Source: Agelaius tricolor (taxonomy: Eukaryota; Chordata; Aves; Passeriformes; Icteridae). From it: a stretch of 64,000 bases of DNA. Below the pieces are notes generated by a model. It was given only the letters and a program-made list of their open reading frames with translations, did not search any database and had not been told where the DNA came from. Of this stretch, positions 26,624-37,819 are shown in pieces (position 1 is the first letter of the stretch; every line of letters begins with the position of its first letter). The position numbers were made by a program, and so were the translations under genes. The stretch is taken from the NCBI GenBank assembly GCA_023055355.1, contig JALJCS010000009.1, forward strand, positions 44,856,501 through 44,920,500. The letters are read 5' to 3'.

Positions 26624-29600
26624 TCCCTGCCCTGCACTTTTGCCAGCAAATGGAGAGCTGGAAAGAAGACAGTGTCTAACTACAGGTCTTGCTTTGCAGC
26701 TCCCAACAGGGAGACAGAAGGAGTAGCTCTTGCTACAACTGCTCCCCTTTGTGTATGAAAATACTGCTTTTCCAAGGAAAACCCACCTGACTGTCACTAC
26801 TCCTTGCAGCTGCATCGAGCAAATAGAAACCCTGACACGTGCAACAAGAAAAAAACCCCAAACATAAAAAGGGACACCTGTGCAGGATCACAAAGACAAA
26901 TATGGTCAAGAATGCATGTTTCCTGTGGGAGATTATAAACAGGCCCTGATGCCATGCAAAAACATATCTCTATTCATTATTTCAGGGATTTTTGTGACTG
27001 GTAGTTTCCTTTTTCCTGCTATGGTCTTAAAATCTTCAGTGCAACAGGGTTTATGGAAACCTATAAAGAACTTGTTAGGAGAAAGTTAAAATGCACCCTT
27101 TTTGAATGTTCAATTTTGAGACTACTGAATCTGTAATATCCAATTTTTCCCTCCCCAGTGACACCTTTATGATCTGCTCTGGATTTTGTTGTTGTTAATG
27201 CACTCAAGAGACCACTGCTTATATCATATTTTAGGGAGGAGGAACAGTGCTTCTTTTCTTTTCAGTGACTCAAGCTACTCTCCCTGGCATCATCAACAAC
27301 CCTGTTAATTGCAGGTGAATTTCCCCAATTACATTGCAGCATATGTAGAAAAATTCTGTGACTTATCACTACACACATGCTCAAAATGCTCACTTTAATT
27401 ATAGAACACCTTCAGTATTTTCTTGCATGGCTGTACAGAATATGACTTATCAGGCTATGCCTTTTATAAATATAACAATATTGAAAAGCACACACATTTT
27501 AAGGTCTGTGGCAAGCATCTACTTTTCCTTTATTCTCCTCCCCTCTTTACCCCTAACACACATCTCTTCTGCATGTTTCAAATGCTTACCTGAGGAAAAA
27601 ATTAAATTAACTGAAATTCATTTAAGCATTTAAAACAAATAAAAAAATCCAATTCATGCTTGATTAGGCAACTGTTTTTTGGCTAAAAGACAACAGGAAA
27701 TTAGTGTGCAATGTTCCTATAATCATACAATGCAGGGTTTGTGCAACTATTTCTCTTTCTTATCTCGAAACAATTGCCATCTTTCAATCTAGAAACAGTT
27801 ACTTGTTAACACTGGAAGATGTTTAACAGGTTCCATTGGCATAAAAACATTATAGAAACACATATTATCTTCGATGTTTTCATATAAATATACAATCTTA
27901 TATATACACACTATTTCTTGACACTGTCTCTTTCTCACCCTTTGTACGCACACCCCCTCTGTTTGGTTTTGTCAAGTTACTCTGTGCTTGTAGCAATCAC
28001 AGATTTATTTTAAAAAGCCTTAAAATTAATTATTCACAGATTAAAAGCAAGTAATCTTATTCTTCAAATAAAGCATTCCTGTCATCTAAGGGTATCAAGA
28101 TGAGTTACAAGTATTTTACACGAGTGCTACAAACTGGTGTCTACATTTTTATAAGTAAGAGGAAGGGAAAAGTAATCATGCAAAGTAAATTTACAATCTG
28201 AGTCAGTGACAGTAGCAAAAATAACATGAAGTGGTTCTAGACCTGTGTGGATACACTGACAATACTACTGAGGTCAGGGAAGAGACTGTCCTCTTTCCAC
28301 AAGACCCACAGCAGCTCTTGGACCACCACCAGATAGGTGGCATCTCTTTTGTTTAAACTGGAGAAATTCTATGCAAAATTAAGCCTAGCAGCTGCAGGAA
28401 TCAGAAGCAAATGGTAATGGGGAATTTTTGAGTCTTTTAAATGTAGGATATTAAGAGCTAGAGGAAGAAAATAACTCAGAATCATCATTACAGCTATCAG
28501 GTTCTTTGATTAAACCCAACATCCCCTGAACAATACAGAATTGCACCCTCTCTGGTACTAACTGCATACCCAGCCACACTCAACCAGAGCACTCCCGCTC
28601 TACAATCAGCACAACTAATGAAACTCAAATTTTCAAAATATGATTTTTTTAACCTTTAATATATGTGAACTAGGGTTTGTTTCCTCTCCCCAGCTCATAG
28701 TTGGCATGACATTTATAGGAGCTTGGTAGCTTTGAGGTCAGACTCCCCATTTCAAATCTGAATCCAACAAAGTAAGAACAAATCTGACAAAGGCAAGTAC
28801 CCGGAAATGTTACCTAAGCTTTGTTTCCACAGAAACCCAAGCTGTGAAAAACATTAACCCCTACACCCAGGATTAATACAGCCTTATGTTTTTACACACC
28901 AATTCAACCTAGAAACTCTGAGGAAGCCTCTAGACAGAGTTCTTAAGTCAAAGAGCCCTGAGAGTAACTGCAAGAGGCTTGTATGAGAAACTCAAGGGCT
29001 GAGCTCCCCAGCAGAGAAAACACAGTTATTAGAGAGAACCAAGAAGAGGAGCTGGCAAGGAGGGCAGGGCAGTGGTCTCAACCCCAAAATAAGCAGTCCC
29101 ACAGTACCTGGAGAAGAGCAGAGGTCGGGTGACAGCAACCAGGGTCAGCCACACTCAAGTCAGGATTAAGGCCAAGACAGCAGGACTGAGCAAGCAACAA
29201 GAGCCTGAGCTCTAACACAGCCCTCATAGAAAAAGGGGAAGCTTCAGGATTTCCCCAGCTCTGCCGCATCACCCAAACACCTGCACATCATCAGGGCAGC
29301 CCAAACCACCGGAGAGCAGCCTGGGGGCACTTGAGGAACCTAAGATTAATTAGCTGTTGAAAATTACAAATCAGAGTCAAGTGGTTTAATTCAGCTCTTA
29401 ATAAGCCTAAGCTGAAGCATGGTCACACTAATGAACCCCCTCTCTCTGGATTTGACAGAAGTAAGCATTGCTGGGCCTGGAGCCGGCTGCTCCCAGCCGA
29501 TGTTCCGAGGCATTCTATACCTGTCTCCATTTCCTTTACTAGAGTTACTTAATTTAAAAACCTTTAAATCATTTTCATGGATATTACTTCTGAGCTCTCC

Positions 29601-29645
29601 GTAGCACAAAATGATTACAAAACACAAAAAAATGATGAATGCTCC

Positions 29646-29665
29646 TTTTTTTTTTTTTTTTTTTT
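29646..29665. repeat. T20 homopolymer
   Basis: Uninterrupted run of twenty T followed by GCAG. There is no retroposed gene body next to it that I can recognise. Confidence 0.9.
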
Positions 29666-32600
29666 GCAGCCAGCAGGCTGCTGTGTTTATGGAGGGAAGC
29701 ATTCATAATGTAAAGCACTGTAGAAAAAGAATTTGTTCATATTATGCCCCCGTCGTTTGCTTTTCCAGCATCTTTGAGTTATGATGAATTCAATAACCAC
29801 TTTTAAGTATTAAACATTTAACACTCCAGCCGAATGTAAGTCTGTGGCACCCTCTTGTGTTCAACAACAATATATCACTTCATTGGATTTTCTCTCAATT
29901 CAATGTTTTTGCTCAGGAAAAACCTTTGGCAAACAAATTAATCTATTAAGTTACAAGTAACACTTTTTGTGTTAGTCTGATACTCTGCTTGACCTACCTC
30001 TATTTTATTGTGAAGATCACAGGCACAGTATTAAACAGCTAAGAAATTAATTCCAGAGAGAACTGGATAAAGGATTAAATGAATACTTGATATATTTAAG
30101 ATCTATTGTGTAATGGTGTTGCATTTTGCAAGAGCCTACTGGGCACAAGTCCTCCATTTAAAACACAAGAAACAAATTGAAAATCAAGAAGTAGAAAGAC
30201 AAACATGTCAATAAGCAAGATCAATAGAAGGAAGAACATGTAGTAGGAAGCAGAACATGACAGGTTGTGATTACCCTTATTAGATTCCCAGCTAACAAAC
30301 ATCCTGTGGCTTAGTGAGGTGCCTGCAGTTATCCTGTGTCAGATTCCTGTGAGTGCAGGTGCCTCCCAGGTGGGGAGGCTGACTTTATTGCTGCTGAGAA
30401 TATGCTCAGGTACTCCAAGCATGCCCTGGCAGAGGATACACACAGAAATCAAAACACTGATTCATTGCTTACAGCTGTATCAATTGATTATACTCAGCCT
30501 CTTCTGTTCCAAGCCACAGTATTACTCCTGGATGGCAGGAAAAAAGGAAACATGCTCACAAATAAATTCCTGAATGAGCTGAACAGAATGAAGGTGAGCA
30601 CAGGGAAAAGAGGTGAGGAAAAATAGGACCAGCTGATGACTTTCTTGGGTTGGTGATATAAACATTTACATACCTATTACTAAGGGAGAAGATTGATAAC
30701 CTGAACAGCTTTACATTCCACTACTACATATAAAACACACCGAGAAGTATTCAGTGAGATGCACAGATACAGCTCCAGAGTTCTCTAATTGACCCTCAAA
30801 TCCAGGTTTGCACATGTATCTTAACCAGTCTGCTGATCACCATTTTCCCAAAGAAACATCAGATTTCAAAAGTGAAGATAATTGGATGAGCTAGAGTTGT
30901 TGCAGTAGCATTACAAAACTGTTTTAAGATCTTACTGTTACAAAAAAGGCCCTCCCACTTCCAAAGAGAAAATACTTGGGAATTGATAGTAAAAGAAGAA
31001 AACCCACAGACAAAGCCAGCCTTATTCTACACCAAAACCTCAAGTGAAAGCAATACTTTTGAAAGTGGTGCTCTGGTTTTTGCTGGGATGGAGATTTGGG
31101 TTTTGTGGTTGGGGTTTTTTTTTGCCTTAGTTTGCTTGGGGCTATGTTTTGAATTTGTGCTTAAAACAGCCTTGACAACACACCAATGTTTTATTGTTTA
31201 TGCAATGTCAGGACCTTTCCTACTTCTCACCCTGCCTTTCCAGCCATGGAATCTGGGGGTGCAGAAGCAGCTGGTTGAAGTAGGAAGTTGGGGATGTGTG
31301 GAATGATGGCATTTGTCTTTGCAATTTTTCATTTCACAGCAGGAAAGCATGTGAAGTACAAAGACACAGATTTAACCCAAGGAGGGGAAGGCAAGTATAA
31401 GTAGGGACATTTTCCCATTAATTCTAGCAAGAATGAAAGACTTCAGGGAAACAGTAAGACAAGAACACTAAAAAGAGAGTGCTATTATGAAAGAGAGCAG
31501 GAGGGAGAGAATAATTCTTGGACATGCAATAAATAATGCTTGACACCACTTGTCAAAAAAATATTTTAATTTTAACAAAAGCCCAGCATCATCAGTCTCA
31601 CACATCAGAAATTACAGGGTTACACATAATGCATTCAGGCGTCCTCACAGAAAGTATTGAGTCCATGACAGAGATTCAGTTGAGTTTTCACAACTGTCAT
31701 ACCTTATATTAATTTTTTTCAATTCACATTAAATATCAGTGTTACCTATTCAACAGAAATGGTTTCTATATTTTAAGTTTTTTTAATCCTAAATTAATTT
31801 TAAAATAGTAGAACAGTACCAAATAGCTTCCTTCCCCTTATGAAGAAAGAACTCTTAATAAGTTACATAAAAAATACTTTCACAAATCATCCCAGTATCT
31901 GAGAAAAGGAGTGATATAACAACAACATTAAGATATGGGGATCTTACATGACAAATCCCACTGTTCTATAGATCAGCCTCCTCTAAGGAGTCTAAATTCT
32001 TTAGGTGAACTAGGTAATATTTTTTCACTGTAAAATCAACTTGTTTGTTCATAAATACTTTTTAGTGCTGGTGAACTCAGCGCACAACAGATTGGAGAGG
32101 ATGTTAAAAAGGCTGGGTTTTTTTTGTGGTTGGGTGTAATTTACTTTAACATGGAATTAAGCACACCTTTCATTAATTTTCATTCTCTACTAATCATGAA
32201 CCATTTGTGTCAAACTGTATTGCTTCTTTTTCATTTCTTGGTTACTAATCCAAAATTGCTGTCTAAAGCTTCCAGACCCCAAAATCCTCTCAGTTCTGCT
32301 GTTGAGGGGAACAATGCTGATGAATTGCCATTTGATCAGATTAACAAAGCTGACTATTTCAGCATCTCAATCAGAAAACATTTACCCTTCACAACATTCT
32401 CACTGAATTTACAAGACACTGCTCTTCTTGAGTCAGATGTTTTAGGTACTGCTTCTATTACAGAGTCAGGGCACATAATCAGCTGAGGAATTACCAAGAA
32501 CTCATCCTGAGATATAAGTACAGCTGGCATGAACACAACTGTATTCTACAGCACATTCAATAAAACAGAAAAATGGCTCAAAAAAGTGAGTTTATCAGCG

Positions 32601-32974
32601 TGCAGAGAAAATTCTTAACAGGATTTGGAAACTCAGCACATCCTTTGCCACTGTAATACAGACAATGCTTTCCATTCCATCAGCTGAGCCATCCTGTAGA
32701 ACTTCACCATAAAATTCTAAACTGAACTGGTATTAAAAATAAAATAATGGAAAGTGCTCAGAAACATTATTTAACTAAGGCACTTTAGAACTGGACTAAA
32801 CCTTTAGATTCCAGTAAACACAACATTTCTGAATGCACACTGTCAGACACCTTTCCAAATTCACATCCAGTGAATAAAATTTAGTTATTGCTTATGCACA
32901 AAGGTTTTTCATTGTGACATGATTCAGGTTAGTGAGAAGTTAAATCTGCTTCATAAGGGTAACACATGCTCATT

Positions 32975-33102
32975 AACAATGCAAGGTGTTTGATTTATTA
33001 TATTATTAATTCAGCTCTACACTACATAGAAAAAATAAATCTTTCATGAAACAGCCAAAGTCATTCATTTCCATATCAGCATCACCAAGGATCTTCTTCC
33101 AC
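32975..33102 (-). other. CREG1: CREG1 exon 4: last base of the stop codon and 3' UTR (3' end uncertain)
   Basis: A strong acceptor, a pyrimidine-rich stretch ending CTTACTCCTTGTAG, places the exon start at 33102. Its first base G completes the stop codon TA|G left open by exon 3. From memory, human CREG1 also has four exons with a largely untranslated last one. An AATAAA on this strand at 32999-32994 with T/G-rich sequence beyond it would give a short 3' UTR ending near 32975. The human UTR is longer as I recall, so a more distal site is possible. The start is well supported; the end is a guess. Confidence 0.6.
32994..32999 (-). promoter_or_regulatory. Possible CREG1 polyadenylation signal
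   Basis: AATAAA read on the minus strand, about 100 bases into exon 4. The sequence beyond it on that strand is T/G-rich, as expected for cleavage. Such hexamers are common in AT-rich DNA, so this is only a candidate. Confidence 0.35.
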
Positions 33103-36100
33103 CTACAAGGAGTAAGAATAAGAGTGAAATGAATGCATAATTCATGTTGACTGTGCTAAAATATATTTGAAAGTTTTGAAGACTTGGTTTTATGTAGACA
33201 ATAGAAGACAATTTCTCTATATTTCAAAATCATAAGGACAGATTCAACAGCAATTTTCTTTTGGAAGTATCAGCAATATTGCTGCAATCCCATTAATAAA
33301 GCTTCAGAAATGCTGAAGAGTCTTACTACTATTAATTATTAGACCAAAACATCATCTGTCTTGCAATTAATTCAAACAGAGGACAGTGACTGTGCTAATG
33401 CTATAGGAGTCACTCCTCCCTGTTAACAACAAGAAGTTTACAGGTGTGAAATATAATGAGAGGTAGCCATGAAAAACTTCAGCACTTACTAAGGCTTGAC
33501 ACTGTAGTACTCTTCTGGTGTCACAATTTTCAATCCACCAAAGTAGTCCAGGACCCAAATATTGGTGATGTTGAATTTGGCAAAAAACCAATTGTGATCC
33601 TTGGGCCAACTTTCCATTTCAGGGTGGCGAGTGAATAATGCTTTTTTGGCTAAGTCTGCTTCTGAATCATTCACCTAAACAAAAACCAGGAAAATGTTAC
33701 AATAAGATAGTCATGTAAAGATGAGTTTTAGCTAAAAAACCTATGCTGACTGCAGTGTGCTTTCTTAGTCCAGCCACATCTTGTCCCAAGGGGCTCATTA
33801 CTGTGGCTGAGGCTGCTCATCCTCAGTGTGGTGTGCAAGAGTGTGAGACAGGCAACACTTACAAAGTAGTGGATTTCAACATTAAATCAAAATGCTGCTT
33901 TTAGAGTTAGCATGAGCAAGAGAGTATTTCATCAACATAAGAATAAATCTTTAAACAAACCACAAACAGAAAAGTATAGATGCTAGGTGAATTATTATAA
34001 TGTGATGTCTTAGGTGTAATTTCACCTCCTCTGCACCTGCTCATTCAAACTGACAGAAACAGATACAACTCTGCTCAGAAACACACAAACATAAATGGGA
34101 TGATATAACAGAATCTACAGAGAAGGGAAGCTAAAAAGTGTGATGGCACTTAATATACAATGTGCAGATATTTGAAGGGTGAAATCAACCATTTAGAGCT
34201 CTGGGTATAGAATAAGAAAAACCACCTAAATAAAATCAACTCCATTATTAATGAGAAACTCAGGAAAGCAACTACAAGACCGCTGAGTGCAATGTGCAAA
34301 TATCAGAGCTGTGAAAACACCAAATAAGAATGAGACTATCAAGAAGGAGAGTAGTGATGACTAGTTCTCATCCTCAGTCATTACCCCAGTAATGGGATTA
34401 GTATCTTCAATAAATAACACATGCAGCTCTCATTTCCTCCTAGAAGACACCAAAGTACTGGTGCACAAAAGAACACTGCCTTGGCAGCAATGCCACCAGA
34501 TCACACAATGCACATTTTTTGTCTATAATACCTGCAACTTTGTAGCTCAGGTTTGTATTTACTTCAACAGAGTTTCAGAAGCAGGCACGTCACACTGCTT
34601 GAACCAAAGAATTTAACTGAGCAACAGAGATGTGAATTAAATATGAAGGTTTTTCCAAAATAATGGCCTCAGACTTCATAGTTTCAGGATACATTGACAG
34701 GAATGAGGGAGATTTCCTGCATTATTTTCTCCCCAAATTCCTTGCTAAAGGCATGTCAACAGAGCTCCTGCAATAATCAAGGGTTAACTTTTTTTTTCCT
34801 CCCACAGACTACGAGCTGGCCTTTGGGTATCACAGCACAGAACACCCCAGCATATGCTTCTGCACAGAATTTCTCACCTTTCTCCTCTCCCTCCACTAAA
34901 CAAATCTGTATCTGATGCACACAACCTTGCCCAGCACCCGCTTTCAGCTGCTCACCTTTACAATGCTCCCAACGAAGATGATGTGGGCACAGAGGGGGTT
35001 CTGGGGATCATATTTGTGCTTCCTGCAGTAAGGAGTCTGTGCCAAAGACACAGTCAAGGAGGCATTTGAATTGACCTGAAATGCAAGAAGCAAGATAAGA
35101 GGTTTATGCTTACTTTTCTTGAGTGAAAAAAAATGTCATACCCACCACATTTTCAGCTCTTGGTACTTTATTCAGCTCAATAATACTGGCAGAAAGAGCA
35201 GAGCTGTCACCACCTTTTCCTAACTACATCTGAAAGGTTCCTTGGGCGAGCTCTGAATCTGAAATAAAGCCCAGTTCAGAGGTGTACTGAAGCTTGTTAA
35301 CATAAAATGCAAACATCACAGAACAAGACTCCTTAAAACTCTGAATTCAGCCCACCTATTTCACATGCAAATGATCATATATTACAATTTACAGACACAA
35401 AGGACAGTACAGAAGACAAGGACATACAGTGAATTTCATCAGGTGAAAGGGTAAAGTGTTACTGAGAAGGCAACCAAGTGGGCTTCTCAACTGTTGGTAA
35501 AATTACTTAGAACAAAAACAAACATCTCTTCCTAACAGCCTCCTGGCTCTCCCAAACAGCTCTTTTGGAATTTAAAGTGAACTTTAGAAGTTAGGTTTAA
35601 AAAAAAAATTCAGAGTATTTAAGTGAAACACCTAACTTGAAGAATTAAAGAACCTATATCTGATTGTTTTTCTAAAAACTAATTTGGTGACCATGGCTTG
35701 AAAAGCACTGGTGCCAAACAGGATTGCAGAATGCCATCTACTGAGGGTCATTATCTCCCAGCAAGGGAAGTTCCCCTGCTTTGAGACGTTTCATTAGAAG
35801 AGCTCATGTCCAAGAGAAACCCTGCACAGTCACTTGAAAACTGCGGAGAGCACAGGAGACCTCGTGAAACAGAAGCAGCCACTTGAGAGATAGGAAGTTG
35901 CTTAACTCCCAAAAAGCTGACTCATGATTACTCGGCACCTTCTCCCTCGCCTGTGACTATCACGTGTCGAGAGTTTCTGCACTGAAGCAGCAAAATAAGG
36001 ACCTGTTGAGGAGCCTCCTGAAGGAAATATTGATTACTAGTTTATACTGGTGGGTTTTATGTTATTCTGAAAGAGAACAGCTGTATTTGGGATGGAAAGA

Positions 36101-37353
36101 AAGGTATAACACAAAACAAATTAGACTCTCTACAGCACTCAGACATATAATTCAACTATTTTAAGGTAACAAACTAAAACCTGACATGGAACAAACAAAA
36201 AATCATAAAACAATCTGAAAAATTACCATTATTTTGTGTTTACTAATATTGTAAGTTACTAAAACAAACAAACAAATCCAATAAAGGAGGCATGACTGCT
36301 ATTTCATTAAGTTTTTAGCAAACTCTTGGCCATAAAAGCTCTGGGACAAGGCCAATTACACACTCAGAGTCTCAGCATGCCAAAGCTGCCTTTCCATGTG
36401 TGCTTCCCTTTACGGTAAGCTCCAGAGATTTAATAACTATTCCTTCAGGAGGCTCTGTAAAAATTCTCTTTGCTTAGGTCCCACACTGACAAGTTCCACT
36501 CCTTTTGACTTTGTTGTGTGTGAAATTTTCCTCTGTTCAAATATTCTGTGGCGCGTCATTTCTTTGCTCAGTGCTTCTGGAAGCTGCAGACACTTGCTCT
36601 GCCTGGCGCTGCCCTTTCTTTCTCAAGACCACGATCAGCAGGAACTTCTCAGTAGCCCTCCTGGCTGTAGCCACAGACAGCACTGCTCAAGGGCTAATAA
36701 TTGTCCCCAGGGCTGACAAACGGAGTGACATCCTTGGAAGAGCCATAAACTAAAACACAGATGAGGAACAATTTTACGCAGAGGGTGCCAAGGGCTCTGG
36801 AACAGCTGCCCAGGGAGGTGGCGGAGTCTCCCTCTCTGGAGAGCCCTACCTGGACACGTTCCCGTGTCACCTGCCCGAGGTGACCCTGAAGGATCTCCGG
36901 AGGTCCCTCCCAGCCCCAGCAATCCCGCGGCTCCGTGAACCAGCGCTGTCACACTGCCTTGCAATCACCACCTGCTGCTGAGCGCCGGCCTGAGGGACCC
37001 GGCTGCTTCTCCGAGCGTCCTCCGTGGGGTCACTCCGCACCCACGGTGTCACCGCCCCTCCAGGCCCCGCTCACCTCCAGGTCCTGCACGGAGATCTCCA
37101 TGTCGGTCAAGTACAGGTAGGGCACGCCGCTGCCGCCGCAGGGCCCGGGCGGGCCGTCGCTGAGGGAGAAGATGTTGGCGAAGGGGCGGCCGCGCAGCCC
37201 CTCCTGCGCCGACAGCGTGGCCAGCGCGCCCCAGTCGCAGCTGTGCAGGACGTAGCGCGCCATACGCGCCGCCTCCTCGGGCGGCGGGATGGCCGCCACG
37301 GCCGCCAGCAGCAGCCCCGATGCGGCGCACAGGAGGAGCAGCAGCCGCGCCAT
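33102..37353 (-). CDS. CREG1: CREG1, secreted/lysosomal glycoprotein (complete gene, 4 exons)
   Basis: This is the complete coding gene for CREG1 (cellular repressor of E1A-stimulated genes 1), a secreted and endolysosomal glycoprotein with an FMN-binding-like split-barrel fold that forms dimers and is linked to growth control and lysosomal function. Joining 37353-37075, 35075-34956, 33674-33490 and the first base of exon 4 (33102) gives 194 residues and a TAG stop. A leucine-rich signal peptide covers about residues 1-21. Family hallmarks are DWGALATLS (40-48), GRPFANIFSLSDGPPG (55-70), SGVPYLYL (75-82), a Cys pair at 110 and 122 (YCRKHKYDPQNPLC), HNWFFAKFNITNIWVLDYFG (160-179) and VTPEEYY (184-190). 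The human protein is about 220 residues; the difference is mostly a shorter N-terminus. Sequons occur at N97, N135 and N168. All introns begin GT and end AG; introns 1 and 2 are phase 0. The identification is very secure. Confidence 0.97.
33103..33489 (-). other. CREG1: CREG1 intron 3
   Basis: A 387-base AT-rich intron with a GTAAGT donor and a pyrimidine-rich TTGTAG acceptor. It splits the stop codon after its second base. No other feature was seen. Confidence 0.7.
33490..33674 (-). CDS. CREG1: CREG1 coding exon 3 (C-terminus)
   Basis: Encodes residues 134-194, from VNDSEADLAKKALF to EEYYSVKP, plus the first two bases (TA) of the stop codon. The acceptor is TTTTGTTTAG and the donor is a consensus GTAAGT at 33489-33484. 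It holds the most conserved part of the family, HNWFFAKFNITNIWVLDYFG. If the donor is not used, reading on still gives TAG at 33491-33489, so the protein is the same either way. Confidence 0.95.
33675..34955 (-). other. CREG1: CREG1 intron 2
   Basis: An intron of about 1.3 kb between exons 2 and 3, bounded by GTGAGC and TTTAG. The sequence is AT-rich with no recognisable repeat or RNA gene. Confidence 0.9.
34956..35075 (-). CDS. CREG1: CREG1 coding exon 2
   Basis: Exactly 40 codons (residues 94-133), beginning VNSNASLTVSLAQTPYC and ending IIFVGSIVK. The acceptor is TTGCATTTCAG ending at 35076 and the donor is GTGAGC starting at 34955. It aligns without gaps to the human segment around LAQTNFCKKHGFDPQSPLC, with both cysteines kept (C110, C122). 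It contains a sequon NAS at residue 97. Both flanking introns are phase 0. Confidence 0.96.
35076..37074 (-). other. CREG1: CREG1 intron 1
   Basis: An intron of about 2 kb, phase 0, with a GTGAGC donor inside the CpG island and a GCATTTCAG acceptor. It contains one CR1 fragment (about 36760-36940) near its 5' end. A CACGTG E-box lies near 35962; similar motifs bind TFEB/MITF-type factors at lysosomal genes, but a single 6-mer is weak evidence. Confidence 0.9.
36760..36940 (+). mobile_element. CR1 LINE 3' fragment in CREG1 intron 1
   Basis: The stretch GGAACAGCTGCCCAGGGAGG, then GGCGGAGTCTCCCTCTCTGGA, a GGACACGTTCCCGTGTCACC segment and GATCTCCGGAGGTCCCTCCC matches the 3' end of avian CR1 elements in sense orientation. 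The terminal short repeat has decayed. It is a dead, truncated copy antisense to CREG1. Confidence 0.85.
37075..37353 (-). CDS. CREG1: CREG1 coding exon 1
   Basis: Encodes residues 1-93, from the MARLLLLL signal peptide to SVQDLE. The start at 37353 is preferred because it puts the hydrophobic signal peptide at the very N-terminus and has a strong Kozak context (G at -3, G at +4). Two upstream ATGs in the same open frame (37401 and 37458) would bury the signal peptide behind 16 or 35 arginine-rich residues. The exon ends GAG followed by the donor GTGAGC at 37074. The sequence is very GC-rich because it sits in the CpG island. Cysteines at 39 and 72 are not in the human sequence as I remember it. 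Confidence 0.96.
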
Positions 37354-37770
37354 CGCTGAGGACACGGACAGCACTCCCCGCACAGCCGCGCACCGGGACA
37401 TCACAGCCCGCACGACGCCGGCCACCGAGTGCCGGGCCCGCCCGTACCGCCCGCCCACCCGCCGCGAGGGGCGGAGTTTCGCCCTGCCTCACCAATGGCA
37501 GCAGCGCTGCCCGCCCCCTCGAGCCAATGAGCGACAACTTCGGGAATGAAGAGCCCCCACCCCCGCTATCAGCCAATAGACTTACGAGGTCGGCAGTCCT
37601 CAGCCAATGAGAGCCACTGGAGGCGGGTCAATGCGCGCCGACGAGGTAAACAACCGGGAGCGCGCGGTCCGGGAGGGGGTGGAGTCACCGGCGGCCCGGC
37701 AGCCAATGGGAGCCCTGCTGTGCGTCACCGAATGGGTGGAAAACACCGCAAAATCGCCGAGTTGGGACCC
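37354..37770 (-). promoter_or_regulatory. CREG1: CREG1 CpG-island promoter with five CCAAT boxes
   Basis: The sequence just upstream of the CREG1 start is very rich in G+C and CpG, with no obvious TATA box. Five CCAAT motifs lie on the plus strand (ATTGG relative to CREG1) at 37492, 37524, 37573, 37604 and 37703, spaced 32, 49, 31 and 99 bases apart. CCAAT boxes spaced about three helical turns apart are the classic NF-Y arrangement. GGGGCGG-type GC boxes (near 37469) and a CRE-like TGCGTCAC near 37725 are also present. The island extends beyond both ends of this interval. The exact transcription start cannot be read from sequence. A promoter of this type could fire in both directions. Confidence 0.8.
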
Positions 37771-37819
37771 AACCCCGCTGAGTGCCCCGGAGCACGGCAC
37801 CGAGCGACACAGCCAGCCC

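Larger units (their letters stand above)
23351..32974. other. Intergenic region between CD247 and CREG1
   Basis: No coding exon is supported. The open frames present are short, lack family motifs and have no matching splice signals. The region contains homopolymer runs (A-rich near 25.91-25.97 kb, T20 at 29646-29665), a short TA run near 26.0 kb and the hairpin at 26557-26623. It should hold the upstream regulatory DNA of CD247 and the sequence downstream of CREG1. Confidence 0.7.

Noticed and set aside
29646..29669. T20 followed by GCAG, looking like a strong splice acceptor or a retroposon tail
   Set aside because: No open exon follows it and no retroposed sequence or target duplication flanks it; treated as a simple homopolymer.
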